From positions 21,957,722 through 22,021,721 of the forward strand of contig NC_049912.1 in NCBI RefSeq assembly GCF_001411555.2: 64,000 nt of DNA, given 5' to 3'. The translations under genes were made by a program, and so were the position numbers. Positions 1 to 12,168 of this stretch are shown in pieces. Under the pieces are notes generated by a model. The model was given only the letters and a program-made list of their open reading frames with translations. It was not told the origin of the DNA and searched no databases. The DNA comes from Juglans regia. Its lineage: Eukaryota; Streptophyta; Magnoliopsida; Fagales; Juglandaceae. Within the stretch, counting starts at the first letter, position 1, and each line of letters starts with the position of its first letter.

Positions 1-1592
1 TTGGATAATTGGATTCCATAGATTTTCTCATTTAGTATGTGAAATATGGAAGTTATTCTCGAGCATGACATAATCTATATGCTCTTTACATCCTTTTCTT
101 CAACATGGTATTGGTTCCCCATCTTAATTGAATTACAATGTTTATTCTCTTCAAAGGGTTTTTCTTTGAAGAGGTTAAACATTGTAATTCAATTGAGATG
201 TCCCCGTTGACTTGAGAGATTGCACCAACAAGACTACTCTCAAAACCTGCAACCGACAATCAAATCAGATGCTAAGAACATGCGAATTTCTTGGCCTTAT
301 CTGCAGTCGGAGCTGCAGCACAAACCTATATATTAATGGATCAGATGATGGTTCCCCATTTCAAACTACGTTTATATATGCTATTTGGCATCAAGCTAAT
401 AACTACGTTTGCTTCAAAGTCACCTGTTTTAACAATTGAATTTGTTTTTTCAGCACTTTGGTGTGTTTGAGTCCGCACAAGATGCCATCAGTTGTTCGAT
501 ATTTGCTTCATCAAAGCCATTTCCGAAATTTGATGAGAAGTACATATTTTTTATAAATTCAAAACCTCTATAGCCATAACCCCACTTTGGATCCACCATT
601 GGATTAGTCAAAATAATAATATAATATTATTTTTTTCATATTTTGTAATTATACTAATCATATATTAATTAATAATTTAATTTAATACTTAAATTATTGT
701 TTTCCAATTAATTTTTTATCTCAACCTAATTAATCCTGATTAATACTTAAACTGTGGTGGCATTAATCTGAAATCCATCTATGGTGATTTTATAATAAAA
801 TAATGGGAATAGACCATGAACAGTGGAGGAAGTGATTTTGTATTGAAATGATGGAAATATTGTAATAAAATTTACTTTCATATTTGAAGATGAAAGTAAA
901 TATATTACAACTCAAAGTTAGAGTTTTGATTGTTCACCGAATCCAATGCAGCGTTTTTAACTCCAAACTATTTAAATGCCAGTTAGTGCACTTTATACTA
1001 AAAGCTTAGGAGAATATGGCCTAATCGTCTTGCTTGAATGATATCTTTCGTCACTTTTTTGCGAGTTAAATAAGGCCTGTTTAGATGGTCAAGACAGTTT
1101 CCTCAAAATTATGTGTATTTACATATGAAGAAGAGATCATGAGAATGACTATTGCATTAATAAAATGGACCGACCTAAGGAGAAAAGTAAAGTATGTGAC
1201 TCGTTTGTTTTTACAGATGAAATAAAATGAGTTAAAATTAAAATTAAAAAATTGAATAAAGTATTGTTAAAATATATTTTTTAATATTATTTTTATTTTT
1301 GAATTTAAAAAAATTGAATTGTTTATTTTATTTTGTATTGAAAGTTGAGAAAGTTGTAATGATGAGATGAAATGAGATAGATGTTTTCTGAAAACAAACG
1401 AGACCTCAATCTTCTATACAGTACGATACCTCTTCAACACTGCTTTTACTGCTCCTCTTATTAATTGAAGTGTACACAGTAGGAGCGAGAGAGAGACAAA
1501 AAGGGGAGGGAGAATAGAAAGTAGGTTCAGCCAAGGAATCTCTCTCCTAGGTGCCAGCCACCCTGTGAACTCCGGACTATGAAACAACAGCA
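1..1592. other. Intergenic flank, AT-rich, no gene assigned
   Basis: I see no recognisable gene here. An open stretch at 454-573 follows a good acceptor-like site (T-rich run then CAG at 451-453) and reads HFGVFESAQDAISCSIF and onward, but I could not assign it to a family. A MITE lies at about 1200-1404. The 3' untranslated region of the minus-strand NAD(P)HX dehydratase gene probably covers roughly 1410-1592, a weak inference from position only. Confidence 0.5.
1200..1404. mobile_element. MITE, Tourist-like, degenerate
   Basis: The ends are inverted copies of each other: CTCGTTTGTTTTTACAGA near 1200 and the reverse complement of TCTGAAAACAAACGAGACC near 1404. The AT-rich middle contains the same runs (around AATATTATTTTT and the GATGAGATGAAATGAGAT tract) as the better-preserved copies at 4746, 38892 and 48783. 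The target duplication is not clear in this copy, so its exact borders are uncertain. Confidence 0.5.
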
Positions 1593-4500
1593 TCAACAGG
1601 CAGGACATATATCCTCCAAACTGCAAGAAAAAGATAAAGCTTAGATTCGAATCTTGGTTTCCACTTAAAAATCATAATTCTCAGAGGAGCCAATACCTTG
1701 TCCCCAAGAACTCGATGATATCACTAGTGAGGGTAGACCTTTTCTTATTCTGAAAAGCAAGTGATGCCGCCTTCCTCATCAAAGCAGACCCAGCAATGCA
1801 ACCCAATATTGTTGGATTAATTTTGCTGAAACAATTCACATATTTAAGGAAAAAGCCAAATTCAAATGAGGTAAAGACTAACAAGAACTGAGAATTAATA
1901 ACTGTAAGCAACTATATTGTAGCAATATATATATATATATATATATTAAACTGCAAACCTGATACTCGTATCCCCTTCTGCAGCTGAAAGATGTTGACGG
2001 GCCCATGATAAAAATACTGCCACACTGGACCAACATAAAGGAAATATCTGTTATTAAAAGCTGACTCGGTCTTTGTCACCTCTCAAAGTATGACTACTAC
2101 ATACAGATGCAAAAGTATGTCTCATTCGTAATCTCATGAATCAGCTTCAGTTTTCTTTACAAGACCCAAACAGGGTGTTTGGAAAGGCATAATGTTAAAT
2201 AGTTTTAAGTGTGGAAGTTGAAAGAACATTAAGGAGCCAAAAAACACAAACACGGGGGCCATGATCGTGCTATTGGGAACCACTTGGAGTTGAAAAACAT
2301 CAGAGGTCAATATGACAGCAAACTTTGCACACTCATTGGTGTGAAAATATGTGACTCCGTTTGGCATGGGGACGGGAAGCCATATAAAACACTCCACTCG
2401 ACTACACGTCCCAACATTGGAAAAAATCCACCATCATCAAAAATTTTCTCTAGTAGAATATTTGTTGAGATTATAGATAGTCACTTGCCTTCCAGAAAGT
2501 ATATCACCCTGGCCACCACAGCGTCTTGGAGAACCATAGATGCTAACTGATTTTACTGCAACAATCGTCAATTAGTATAATCAATCAAATTCGCACTATT
2601 TTAATCACATAAAGTAGTAGCAATGTGTCAATAACCAAAGTTGCCTGACAAAGGACGTTAGAATACTTCACTTTGGTTCACAAAGTGGGCCCAAGTCACG
2701 TGACTCGCAAATTTCTCAAATTTATACCTAAAGTGATGCCATATGCAAAAGTTCGAATAAAGATGAAACAGTTGTTAGACAATATTCTCCAAAAGATATT
2801 TAAAAATATCAAAACTGTGAAATCACCACTTGTCTCAAAAGCTTAAACTGATGGGAAGGGATAGATTTTATTATTTATTTTATATCTTACACTCCCCCTC
2901 ATTTGTGGGCCAGAATTTCCCTCAATGAGTAGACTCAACAAGTGGAATATTTAATTAAATGGAATAGAGTGTAAAGTCAAAGTTCGACCTCAGGACCTCT
3001 GCTCTGATACCATGTGAAATTACCACTTGTCCCAAAAGCTTAAGCTGATGAGAAGAGATAAATTTTAATATTTATTTTATATCTTAACAAAAATTACCTA
3101 ACCCAATGGTCCTCATGCTTGCTCTTTTTTTTCTTTTTTTTTTATAGGTAATAAGAGATTTTATTCCAAGTAAATAGGCATAACTCAAGTACACATGGAG
3201 TATACATGACAATACACCTAGATACAAACTAAAGCAAAATAAAAATAAAAAAGCATTACGAGATATTCATGTCCTTCACTAGATTATTCACCCAAAAATT
3301 TGAAGTGCTAAAGAAAAAATCCCTAAAGTCCCCCATTGTGCATTCACAATATTCGAAGCACCTCCCATTTCTCTCCAGCCATAGGCACCAGAACAAACAC
3401 AAAGGAATCATCCTCCATTCAACTTTATTGCCTCCACATCCCGTAGAGCCTTGCCAACTAGCCAAGAAATCCACCACTTGAAAATGCATCACCCAAATAA
3501 TGCCTACCCTTGCAAATAACTCATTCCATAAAGCAGTCACCATTTCGCAATGAAGAAACAGGTGATTAACTGATTCGCCATCTTTTTTGCACAAAGCACC
3601 AATCCATCACATATAAACCCCTTTTCCTCAAATTATCAGTTGTTAAAACTTTCTCCAACGACACCAACCAGCAGAAAAATGCAACTTTACTGGACACTCT
3701 AGCTTTCCAAATAAATTTCCAGGGGTATGTATTATTATCATAGCTATTTAATACCTTGTAATAGGAATTCACCGAGAATCTAGACTTACTATCATGAACC
3801 CACTGCATCCTGTCCTCCCTGATCAGATCAATCTTCGGATCATAAAGTTTTACAAAGAAATCAGCAGCTTCACTCACTTCCCAGTCCTGTAAATCTCTAG
3901 TAAATTCCACATTCCAATTCAGCATGTTATTAGAGAATAAATATGAATCAGCCACAGCAGCCCCTTTGTTTTTAGCAATCCTGAAAAGACTAGGAAATGC
4001 TAATTTAAGAGGTAAATCACCACACCAAACATCGTGCCAAAAGAGAATATTTGTCCCGCTTCCCACTTTGAAATTAATATTTTTAACAAAATACCCCCAT
4101 CCCAACCATATGGACTTCCATAAACCCACCCCAAATACCCCTTTTATATCATTAGAACACCAATTCCCCCACATCCTTCCATATTTAACATCTACAATCT
4201 ATCTCCACAATGCATTTCTCTCATTGATGTATCTCCAAAGCCACTTACCAAGAAGAGCTTTATTAAAAAGCTTTAGATTCCGCACACCTAAACCTTCACA
4301 AGACACCGGAGTACAAACCTTATTCCAACTCATCAAATGAAATCTTCGTTCCTCCCCAATGCCATCCCATAAGTTACTTTCTTACTAGGGTTCTTCTGAA
4401 ACATTTTCCCCCTAGTTAGTTTGCCTTTTTTTTTTTTCAAAGATTTCCTCATGGCATGCCCTCTTTTCAATGAGCTAGGGTTCTATAGGTGGGTTCCTCT

Positions 4501-7500
4501 TGCTTTTACTTGGCCATCTTTTCTTAACAATTTGCAACCAATAAAACAGAGGGATTAACATTTCTTACTTCAGTCTTATTTAGATTAGGTTTCTTCTCTT
4601 TCTCCGTTTTCTTGGTAATTGATTATAGGTTGGTGCACACCAAGCAAACTAAAACCTTCAATTTTTCCACATGTATTTACTATGGTTGGCCCTAGTTGAC
4701 CAATTAGACTGTTGGCTAAACCCGGGTTTTTAAAATTGAGATTTAGGCCTCATTCACTTTCACAAAACTTTTCATTTCATCTAATCATTACAACTTTTCC
4801 AAATTCCCATACAAAATAAAATAAACAATTCAACATTTTCAAATCCCAAAATAAAAATAATATTAAAAATATATATTCTAAGAATATTTTATTCAACTTT
4901 TAACTTTTATCTCAACTCATCTCATCTCATCTCATCTCATATACGAAAACAAATGAGGCCTTAATATAAACTTACATGATGGGCATGTATCTGGATTACA
5001 AGACCAATGCTGCTAGGAACTAATCACGGGAAGAACTATAATCACTAAATCCATAAACTTGAAAATTGTACCATCACAGTCCCTATCCTACATTGCAAGG
5101 TTTGCAGGCAATTAATATATTTGTGGTTTCACATCTACTGCACTGCCATTGTTGACCATCTATGATTCCCAAAGGATTAAACAACATTCAAACCCATGCG
5201 TAGTATGATGTACTTCACAAAAAGTACCATATACTATTTAAGAATAAAGTTTGCAAATTAATATACCAAACAAATGAAAATACAATATCACAAAATCATC
5301 TAATTCAGTACCTGTCTCACCATCACTAATGAGGTCAGATTTTCCTTTCTGTAGGATGGTTACACCACCAACCCTGACAAAGAAGGCACAAAATTTAGCA
5401 AGCTTTCTTAGACTAATGAATTCAGACAGAAGAAAAATGTATATACCACCCACCCGAATAAAATTTCAAGGTTATATGTAGTTCCCAAGAGAGGTAAAAG
5501 TAGTTAGCATGAAGTGGAAAGGAAATTGTGAAAAGGGTGCACTATAAATGGTGCTAAGTGACACTAGCCTACATCCATTTTTAATCCATTTTTTCTATTA
5601 AACAGATGGTTTGAGATGATGGAACAATAACTCTCGGCTGTCCACAACGTTCTAACTTCTAAGTTCCATAGATGCAGAAATACTGAGATAAGACCAAACA
5701 AAAGTTCAATTCAATCAACAGAATTGATCTGCTGATGCAACCTATGCATGGTAATCATCCAAGGAGTGCAGCTGTGCTGCTAATGAATCTATGAGGAGGC
5801 AACCCCTTGTCCACCTACTTCCATTCATTTAACTTGCATGAACAGTCGCAAGGAATGGAAGCTTTCCATGTTGCAAAAAGCCCTATTGGCATCCCCCAAC
5901 CTCTCTGTATGTGAATGCGTGTATGAGTGAGTGTAAGACTTTGTATGTCATGCAGGAGAAAAACATCTCTATACCTCCATAGCAAAAAAGAATTCAGAAG
6001 ATAACTTTACCCTTTGGCTAGAGCTAGTAATTGCTCATGAGCGTCTTGCTCATTAACTTCACAATTCAGCACTTTCTGAATGAGGCGCTTATATTCATTT
6101 ACATTTGGGGTAAGGACAGCCAAGGGATAACCACTAACAAGATCGAGACTGTTCGTAACAAGAAAAAGTCCATCCTGGAAAAGACCCATATTTTCAGGTG
6201 AAAGGCCAAACACATGCCATGCTGTAAAAGATAGAAGTAGAAAATAGAATTATGAAGTATAATTCTGAATGAGACTGTTTATGCAGCCGTAAATTACATA
6301 CCCCATCTATAACAATTGGGACGTTGGACTGTCTTGCATGCTTCAAGATTTTGCTAACACAGTCCTGGAAATAATGAGTCAGAGAAGATTTTAGGATGGC
6401 ATTTGACAGAGAGCACTGTATATTAAGAAGGTTGGTAATGTACAACTGAATGCGAGAAAGAAAGTAAATGTGAAAAGTCTTTCCCGTCACAATCCTGAGG
6501 ATATTGTATAAAAATCAAAGAAATGTGCCCCACACTGAATCAAAAGAGATGTGGTAACACATCTATGTCATAAGTTAATGCTGTGCAACTTCATAGCTTA
6601 AGTTGATGTTCTCAAGTGAACTTTAGACTCAACAAACCACATCCAGATTCAATTAAAACACACCAGAAGAAATGGGTCCCTTCCAAGGCCTGGACCAACA
6701 ACAAGGCAGTCGAATCTTTCCATCCACTTATCGACCTCAGCAAGAATCTTGCCGGATATGGAGAGCTTGTCCTCATCCCTGAAAACATCCTTTTAAGAAA
6801 ATCATTATCCTACACAATGAAAAAGTTTGCAGGTTCCAAGGGAGAAGCAGACTTGAATATAAAAGTGCAAAAACTCGCCTAACACTGTAGGATTCTTCTA
6901 GAACAGGATGCACAATCAACTCAGGACTGTAGCTTTTTATGACTGGAGCGGCATCTTTTGTACAGAAAACATGAGACAAATCAGCACCCTGAAAGGAAAG
7001 AAGGTAACTAAAACCATTCAACTGATAGATCCTTAATAAATAAAAATGACAAAGCCCTTTGAAAAAAAGAAAAGAAAAAGAAACGGGAATTTTAATACGT
7101 TGTACGCTTGAATTGAAACTAGCTAGAGATAAAGAAAAAAATCAAGAAAAATAAGGCAGAGCACTAACAATTTTTAAAGCAGAAATAGCTGCAAAATATG
7201 GAGCACCTGTGTATTCACGACACCCGCCAATAACAGCTATCTTTCCTGATAGGACACCAAGAGTGATTGAAGGGATGAGATTTTCATTGTCTTATACAAC
7301 GACAAAAACGGATAAATACACTTTCTACCCTTCAACTAACATGTGTTTTACAATTTGCTCTCTAAACTACCAAAACTGACACATTGCATTTAATTATCAA
7401 CCTCCATTGGCTATCAAATAGTACTTTCTGTCCAAGTCTGACAATTAATATGATGAAAAATACTTAACATGCCACTTTGTGATTGTTGAATCTTATCGAA

Positions 7501-9156
7501 AGGTGTACAATGAACTATCAAGATCGTGAAAAATAGGTAACATAAGACATTGACATCATGACAGTCGGATCTTAATGAATAGTGCTAGTTAAATGATAGT
7601 TGGAGGGTGCAATGTATCGGTTTTGATAATTCTGGGGGCAAAGACACCTATTAATTGTTAAATGGAAAGTGCATTTTTTCAAAAAAGGAACAAACAGATC
7701 ATATTGGGTAACATAAACATGGCAAAAAGAAGCCTCCCTTCATTTCAATTATTGCCTTTATTATAAAATGTCACCATTCAACAACAATAATGATCATTTT
7801 CAAGTAAAATAAACCTTCTGGAATCACAAATGTGGCTGCATGCTCAGCCACATTGGGGGATAAATTCTAGACATATTTTTATGGGACTTATAGGATTACC
7901 ACAGTTTTCAGTTATCAATCACCGAATAAATTTAGCAGGTAGAGTTAACCTACCCATAAGATGTAGAATTAAAAAGAAAGAACACAAAAAGAGGAAGAGA
8001 AACTAAGAAAACTGGATCAGGCTATCTCACCAGCCTGGCCTTTATGTTTATTGAGATCAAGGGTTGGAGTAATTGCTCGCAAAATATGCTCAGCATCGGC
8101 TTCCAAGGAAGTCCCCCTCAGTGCCTTAGTTTCTTGCATTCTTTTCTGATGGGTTTGATTGGTGCAACCCCCAAGAGACCTTATCAAGAACTGTTGTCTT
8201 CTGAAAATAGCCGAGGAAGCCAACATAAAATCTTTTTTGCTTCCCAAAAAGGCAAATTGACAGTTCATGCCATGTTTAACAATCATGAGCCACTCGGCAC
8301 AACTTTCTTCAACTGACAACAGAGAAACACGATGAAATCTAGAGAAGTTTGCACAATACAAAAAAAAAATATATATCTCAGCATTGTCGAGTTCACCGCA
8401 TCATTGCATAACACACTATCATTATTATTGGAGAAATGATATTTGCAATCGTGGAGTGAGCAAGTGCCACGCAATCCCTTTGTAAAAAGTGAGTAAATAC
8501 GAGACCTACATGAAACAAAATTAATTTTTTAATAGTGAATTCCACTCTTTTTCAAAACGATTGTACGACACTTGTGCACTCGACGACTGTACGTCACTGT
8601 GACTTTTACTCACTTGAATAAATTATCACTTTGAGAACAAATTGGAAGCCAAGAAGAGCACTTACATTGGAAATGTGTGAAAATGTAATGCAATTCACAG
8701 AGAACATAGAAAAGAATTTGGAACAATGCAAAATTAATCTTCAACAAGAAAAACAAAGGAAAAACATATGTAGTCGTATCAGACTCCCCATTACCAATTT
8801 TCCCCGGTGATGTTTGGCTAGCCACTCGGAATTCCTTTTACTAAAACACAGACTAAAGGATGCTTAACGCAATATATGAACCGAAAAGTGAACAGGAATT
8901 AAAGTTAGCAAAATTTAGCTGAGTTTTATTTGTGCTGAATAATTAACGCAGTACCCGAGCTGGGCTAAGATTATTGGAGCTATGAATTATAATCTAGACG
9001 GAAATACTATAACGAAAATTTTCAGAAGAATTAGATCGAATTGTGCGCACCTTTACGGATACGATACCGCGGTCCGCAGACGAAGAAGAAGAAGAAAATG
9101 AGATGGTTTTCGGCTGTGAGAGTCAGTAACAGTGATAGCCGTAGCCCATTGAACAT
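1593..9156 (-). CDS. NNRD: ATP-dependent (S)-NAD(P)H-hydrate dehydratase, 12 exons
   Basis: Repairs damaged nicotinamide cofactors by ATP-dependent dehydration of (S)-NADHX/NADPHX. Exons (minus strand): 9156-9051, 8312-8031, 7245-7169, 6988-6879, 6778-6664, 6364-6302, 6174-6011, 5373-5312, 2555-2489, 2024-1959, 1825-1697, 1620-1593. The joined frame is 1269 nt, 422 aa, with consistent phases throughout. It matches plant NNRD (At5g19150 family): [19 protein letters not shown], then [48 protein letters not shown], and the ribokinase-like catalytic motif GGQGDILSG near the end; the last residues are LEDICPAC. Introns after 6879 and 2489 start with GC, not GT. The 5' end is the weak part: the conserved core starts at [12 protein letters not shown] (ATG 8226, 358 aa), but an upstream in-frame exon from ATG 9156 would add 64 residues, possibly a targeting region. 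The 2.8-kb intron 8 (2556-5311) holds a TRIM, a LINE fragment and a MITE. Confidence 0.9.
1925..1946. repeat. (AT)n microsatellite
   Basis: About 11 perfect AT units inside the short intron between NNRD exons 11 and 10, close to the acceptor side. Confidence 0.9.
2816..3089 (-). mobile_element. TRIM element (miniature LTR retrotransposon), copy 1
   Basis: Two near-identical direct repeats of 76-77 bp flank a short non-coding middle: 3013-3089 (5' LTR) and 2816-2891 (3' LTR) on the minus strand. Each starts TG (TGTTAAGATA / TGTAAGATAT) and ends TTTCACA. The base after the 5' LTR begins TGGTATCAGAGC (3012-3001), the standard plant primer-binding site for initiator tRNA-Met. A polypurine tract, GAGGGGGAG (about 2892-2900), precedes the 3' LTR. 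There is no coding capacity. Flanks on the + strand are AAAAC and AAAAT, a possible decayed 5-bp target duplication. It lies in NNRD intron 8 in the sense orientation. Confidence 0.88.
3121..4390 (-). pseudogene. LINE-type non-LTR retrotransposon, 5'-truncated remnant
   Basis: Minus-strand reading frames encode the C-terminal part of a plant LINE ORF2. The segment [19 protein letters not shown] through [16 protein letters not shown] (about 4375-4210) is followed by [16 protein letters not shown] and a zf-RVT-like part ([19 protein letters not shown], then [19 protein letters not shown], ending about 3256). It is broken by an in-frame stop near 4200 and a frame change near 3590. A T-rich run at 3123-3143 on the + strand is the expected poly(A) tail of a minus-strand LINE. 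It is 5'-truncated, lacking the endonuclease and most of the reverse transcriptase, and sits in NNRD intron 8 in the sense orientation. Confidence 0.85.
4746..4960. mobile_element. MITE, Tourist-like, with TTA target duplication
   Basis: Starts GGCCTCATTCACTTTC and ends with the inverted counterpart GAAAACAAATGAGGCC. It is flanked on both sides by TTA (4743-4745 and 4961-4963), the target duplication of PIF/Harbinger-type MITEs. The core is AT-rich with a repeated CTCAT tract near the right end. It lies within NNRD intron 8. Confidence 0.85.
7317..7673. mobile_element. Foldback MITE with about 85-bp terminal inverted repeats
   Basis: The left arm (about 7317-7410, including ACTACCAAAACTGACACATTGCA) is the inverted, diverged copy of the right arm (about 7585-7673, including TGCAATGTATCGGTTTTGATA). 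It lies in NNRD intron 2, between the exons ending at 8031 and starting at 7245. There is no coding capacity. No clear target duplication was found, so the family is not assigned. Confidence 0.7.
8431..8612. mobile_element. Probable MITE, degenerate inverted repeat
   Basis: The sequence from GAGAAATGATATTTGCAATC to about CTTGAATAAATTATCAC contains partly complementary ends (AAAAAGTGAGTAAAT versus TTTTACTCACTT). It lies in the long first intron of the NNRD model. Its limits and family are uncertain. Confidence 0.4.
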
Positions 9157-11130
9157 TCGTACGTAAGTTATTCTATGATGAGATCATAAGCCGAAGTCGA
9201 ACTGGGCCTCGTAACTGAGCCCATTACCGAAGGCGTACGTCTACTTTTTTATTTTATTTTTTAAATCTATCATTATTCTATTAAAATATTAATTTTAATA
9301 TTTTTATTTATTTTAATTATAATTATAATTTAAATATTTATTATTTATTAAAAAAATATACATTAATTTTTTAATATTTATATTATTCCTAACAGATAAA
9401 TAATGAATTTTTTATCTTGTAAGTATAGTTTACCAAATCAAATTTAACTCTATAAACTATATGGAAGGTGTAGTTTACCAACCGTTTACTAATATAATTT
9501 TTTTTACTTCTATTATTTATTCAATAATGTATCGATTTTTTTAAAAAAAAAAAAAATGCAACGACTGTGATCTTACGTTGCCAATAACAAGAAAAAAATA
9601 ATAATAATAAATTTTTCTTTATCTTTTCTTCTTATGCGGGAAGAACAACAAACAGCAGGAAGATAATTATTTATAATAAAAATAATATTTTTATCAAACC
9701 AGCAGCTCTAATATTTTTGTGAGTTTATCTTAAATTAATCATATCTCAAATTATTATATATATATATATATATTTATTTATCTTAAATTATTTTATATAT
9801 TTAAATATATTTAAATTTAATTTATAAAATATTATTATTCATATATCAAATCAAATCATATAAAACACCTCAATAATATCATACTGTTCTTTGTCACGGA
9901 AATCATGAGTACTTTATGATCCTATTTATTTATTTATTTGGTTCGTTCAATAAATGTTTGATGTGAACAATAACTGTGGCAGCTAGTGTCAGTTCCCATT
10001 GTCATCTAGTCTGTCGAATTTCTAGCTCAAAACATTATTGTCTATTAATTTAGAGATTTTTTTTTTAGTCATAGCCTTGTTTATTTATTACTCTATTTTA
10101 TTATTTCCTACTCGATATTTTAGGGGCTTCATGCATTCAACTCAAATTGTTCTGCTAATTATGCCTTTATTAATCTTATGCCCCATAGACAAATTAAACA
10201 TGTGATTTTAACTCTCCTAGATATGATGTATTAAGTTCAAGTCAGCAGATCCTATAGAAATTTTTGAATTTGCAGTTCCCATTTACGTTCTCTGAATAAT
10301 AGTAATATGCTATATTAGGAAAGAAATGGATTTGCTATGTGGGCCAGGGGTCCAAAAATCTGAGAGAAGTTTTTTCAGTATTTTCTTTAAAATTTATGTA
10401 TTTTTTATACATTTTATTGATGTGATTAATTAAAATAATTATGTTATATTAAAAAAAAGTAAAACAATCAATCACATCAGTGAATTATACAAATGAGTAT
10501 GTAAAAAAGATTGTACATAGGAAATTTTTTTTTATTTAATATTTTTTAAAACGGAAATTCTAAGAGTATTTCTTTATAATTTTATTAACAAAGTTGATTC
10601 CTAAAACATTTATAAACCAACTTGAACCATGAGCTTAAAAAAGAAGAAGAAAAAGAAAAATGTGCGACAAATCAATTCCATATCTTACGAGATTACAAGT
10701 TACGTAGGTGTAGGTCACAGCAAAGCAGCAAGCGTCATAGTCATGGCTAGGTTGTGTGGTCCATGAGTCGTGTTATTATTGTCGGCTGAGCCGTAAGGAA
10801 AGGTGGGTCGTTATGGAGTACTACCATCATTTGATTGAGATATTTCTCTTATTATCTAAAAATATAATATAATATTAAGAATTTGAAAATGTTTGGATGT
10901 TCGATAATATTGATTTATAATAGTGACCGATATTTTGTTTTATTTTTTTAATGTAGAAAAAAAAAATTATTGGTCACTTTGTCGGTCACTGCTGTCGGGT
11001 TACGTAGCAGCACCCATAAAAATTACATTATCGTTAGAAATTGTTGATGTATTTTTCAATTTTTTTGAAAACATGCATCATCAAAATATAATGTTTATTA
11101 AACATATAGCATTATTTAAGATATATATTT
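9157..11130. other. Gene-free AT-rich spacer
   Basis: No coding signal was seen. Homopolymer and AT-rich tracts dominate (for example 9240-9400 and 9700-9860). A partial inverted repeat lies at about 10396-10530, where TTATTGATGTGATTAATT is matched by AATCAATCACATCA in the other orientation; it looks like an old MITE. The NNRD promoter would lie just right of 9156. Confidence 0.6.
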
Positions 11131-12168
11131 ATATCGTAAAGCTACCTGCAGCACAGACCAAGTCTAAAGACAGATTGGTATGGAAATATACTAATAATGG
11201 TTGCTTCTCAATCAAAAGTGTCTATCACCTATGTAAACAGAAGCATCATCTTAATAAAGGAGAAACTTCAACAAAGGAAGAGCATAGAGAATTGTGGAAG
11301 CAGATTTGGCAAATAGTAACTACAAATTCAATCAAAGTGTTTATGTGTCGTGCATGTCAAGATGCTTTCTAAACTTATGCAAGAGGAAACTCCATTTGCA
11401 CATGATGCATGGATGCTAAGAAGCATGAAGTTTCAAAAAGCTGCAATGGCACGGGAAGACTTTGGAGCCATCTTCATGCAAATGCTTCAAAGAATAGGTA
11501 CAACAAAGATCAGCATCTTTGTAAAGATAGCCATATCACTGTGGACAAGAAGGAATGAGCTGTTATTTGAGGATAGTTTTTTAACCCTCTCAATCTTGGT
11601 TACTAGAGCTAAATAGGCATATTAGGACTTTTAACAAATATTGATTAAGCAGATCAAGTTGAGACCCAATTCAAATCAACAGAGTACTATTCATTGGAAA
11701 CCTCCATCTGCAAATTGGATAAAAATGAATTGGGATGTAGCAGTAAGAGAAATAGACAATATGATAGAAGTTGGGGTGGTAATTCGAGACAGTTAGGGAG
11801 ACTTATTGGCTTTCTTAATGCAACCCTTACTTTTTTATTCACATTCTATGATGGCAGAAGCTAGATGTTTAGTTTCAGTAGTAATTTTCTGTAAAGATCT
11901 TAGTTTAGAAAATATGGTTTTTGAAGGGGACTCAACTTAGATTGTGAATGTAATAAAACAACATACACAACAAAATAATTTGCTTAGCTGCCTTGTGAAA
12001 AATGTACACACTATCTTGGATGATACAAACTGGAAAATCCACCATGTCAAGAAGAATGCAAATCAAGTGGCTCACCAATTAGCACAACTAGCAATTTATG
12101 CATGTAATGAGGTTATAGAGATTGATCATATCAATCCTTGTATCATATCTCATGCAATGGCTGAATGA
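11130..12168 (+). pseudogene. LINE remnant: zf-RVT and RNase H-like pieces
   Basis: Scattered + strand frames resemble the end of a plant non-LTR retrotransposon. SKDRLVWKYTNNGCFSIKSV with WKQIWQIVTTNSIKVFMCR resembles the link between reverse transcriptase and the zf-RVT domain. A broken RNase H-like domain follows: MNWDVAVREIDNMIEVGVVI, MMAEARCLVSVVIFCKDLSL, MVFEGDST, then WKIHHVKKNANQVAHQLAQL. Several in-frame stops and frame changes make it non-functional. It lies between the divergently oriented NNRD and TBL genes and is independent of the LINE at 3.1-4.4 kb. Confidence 0.8.
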
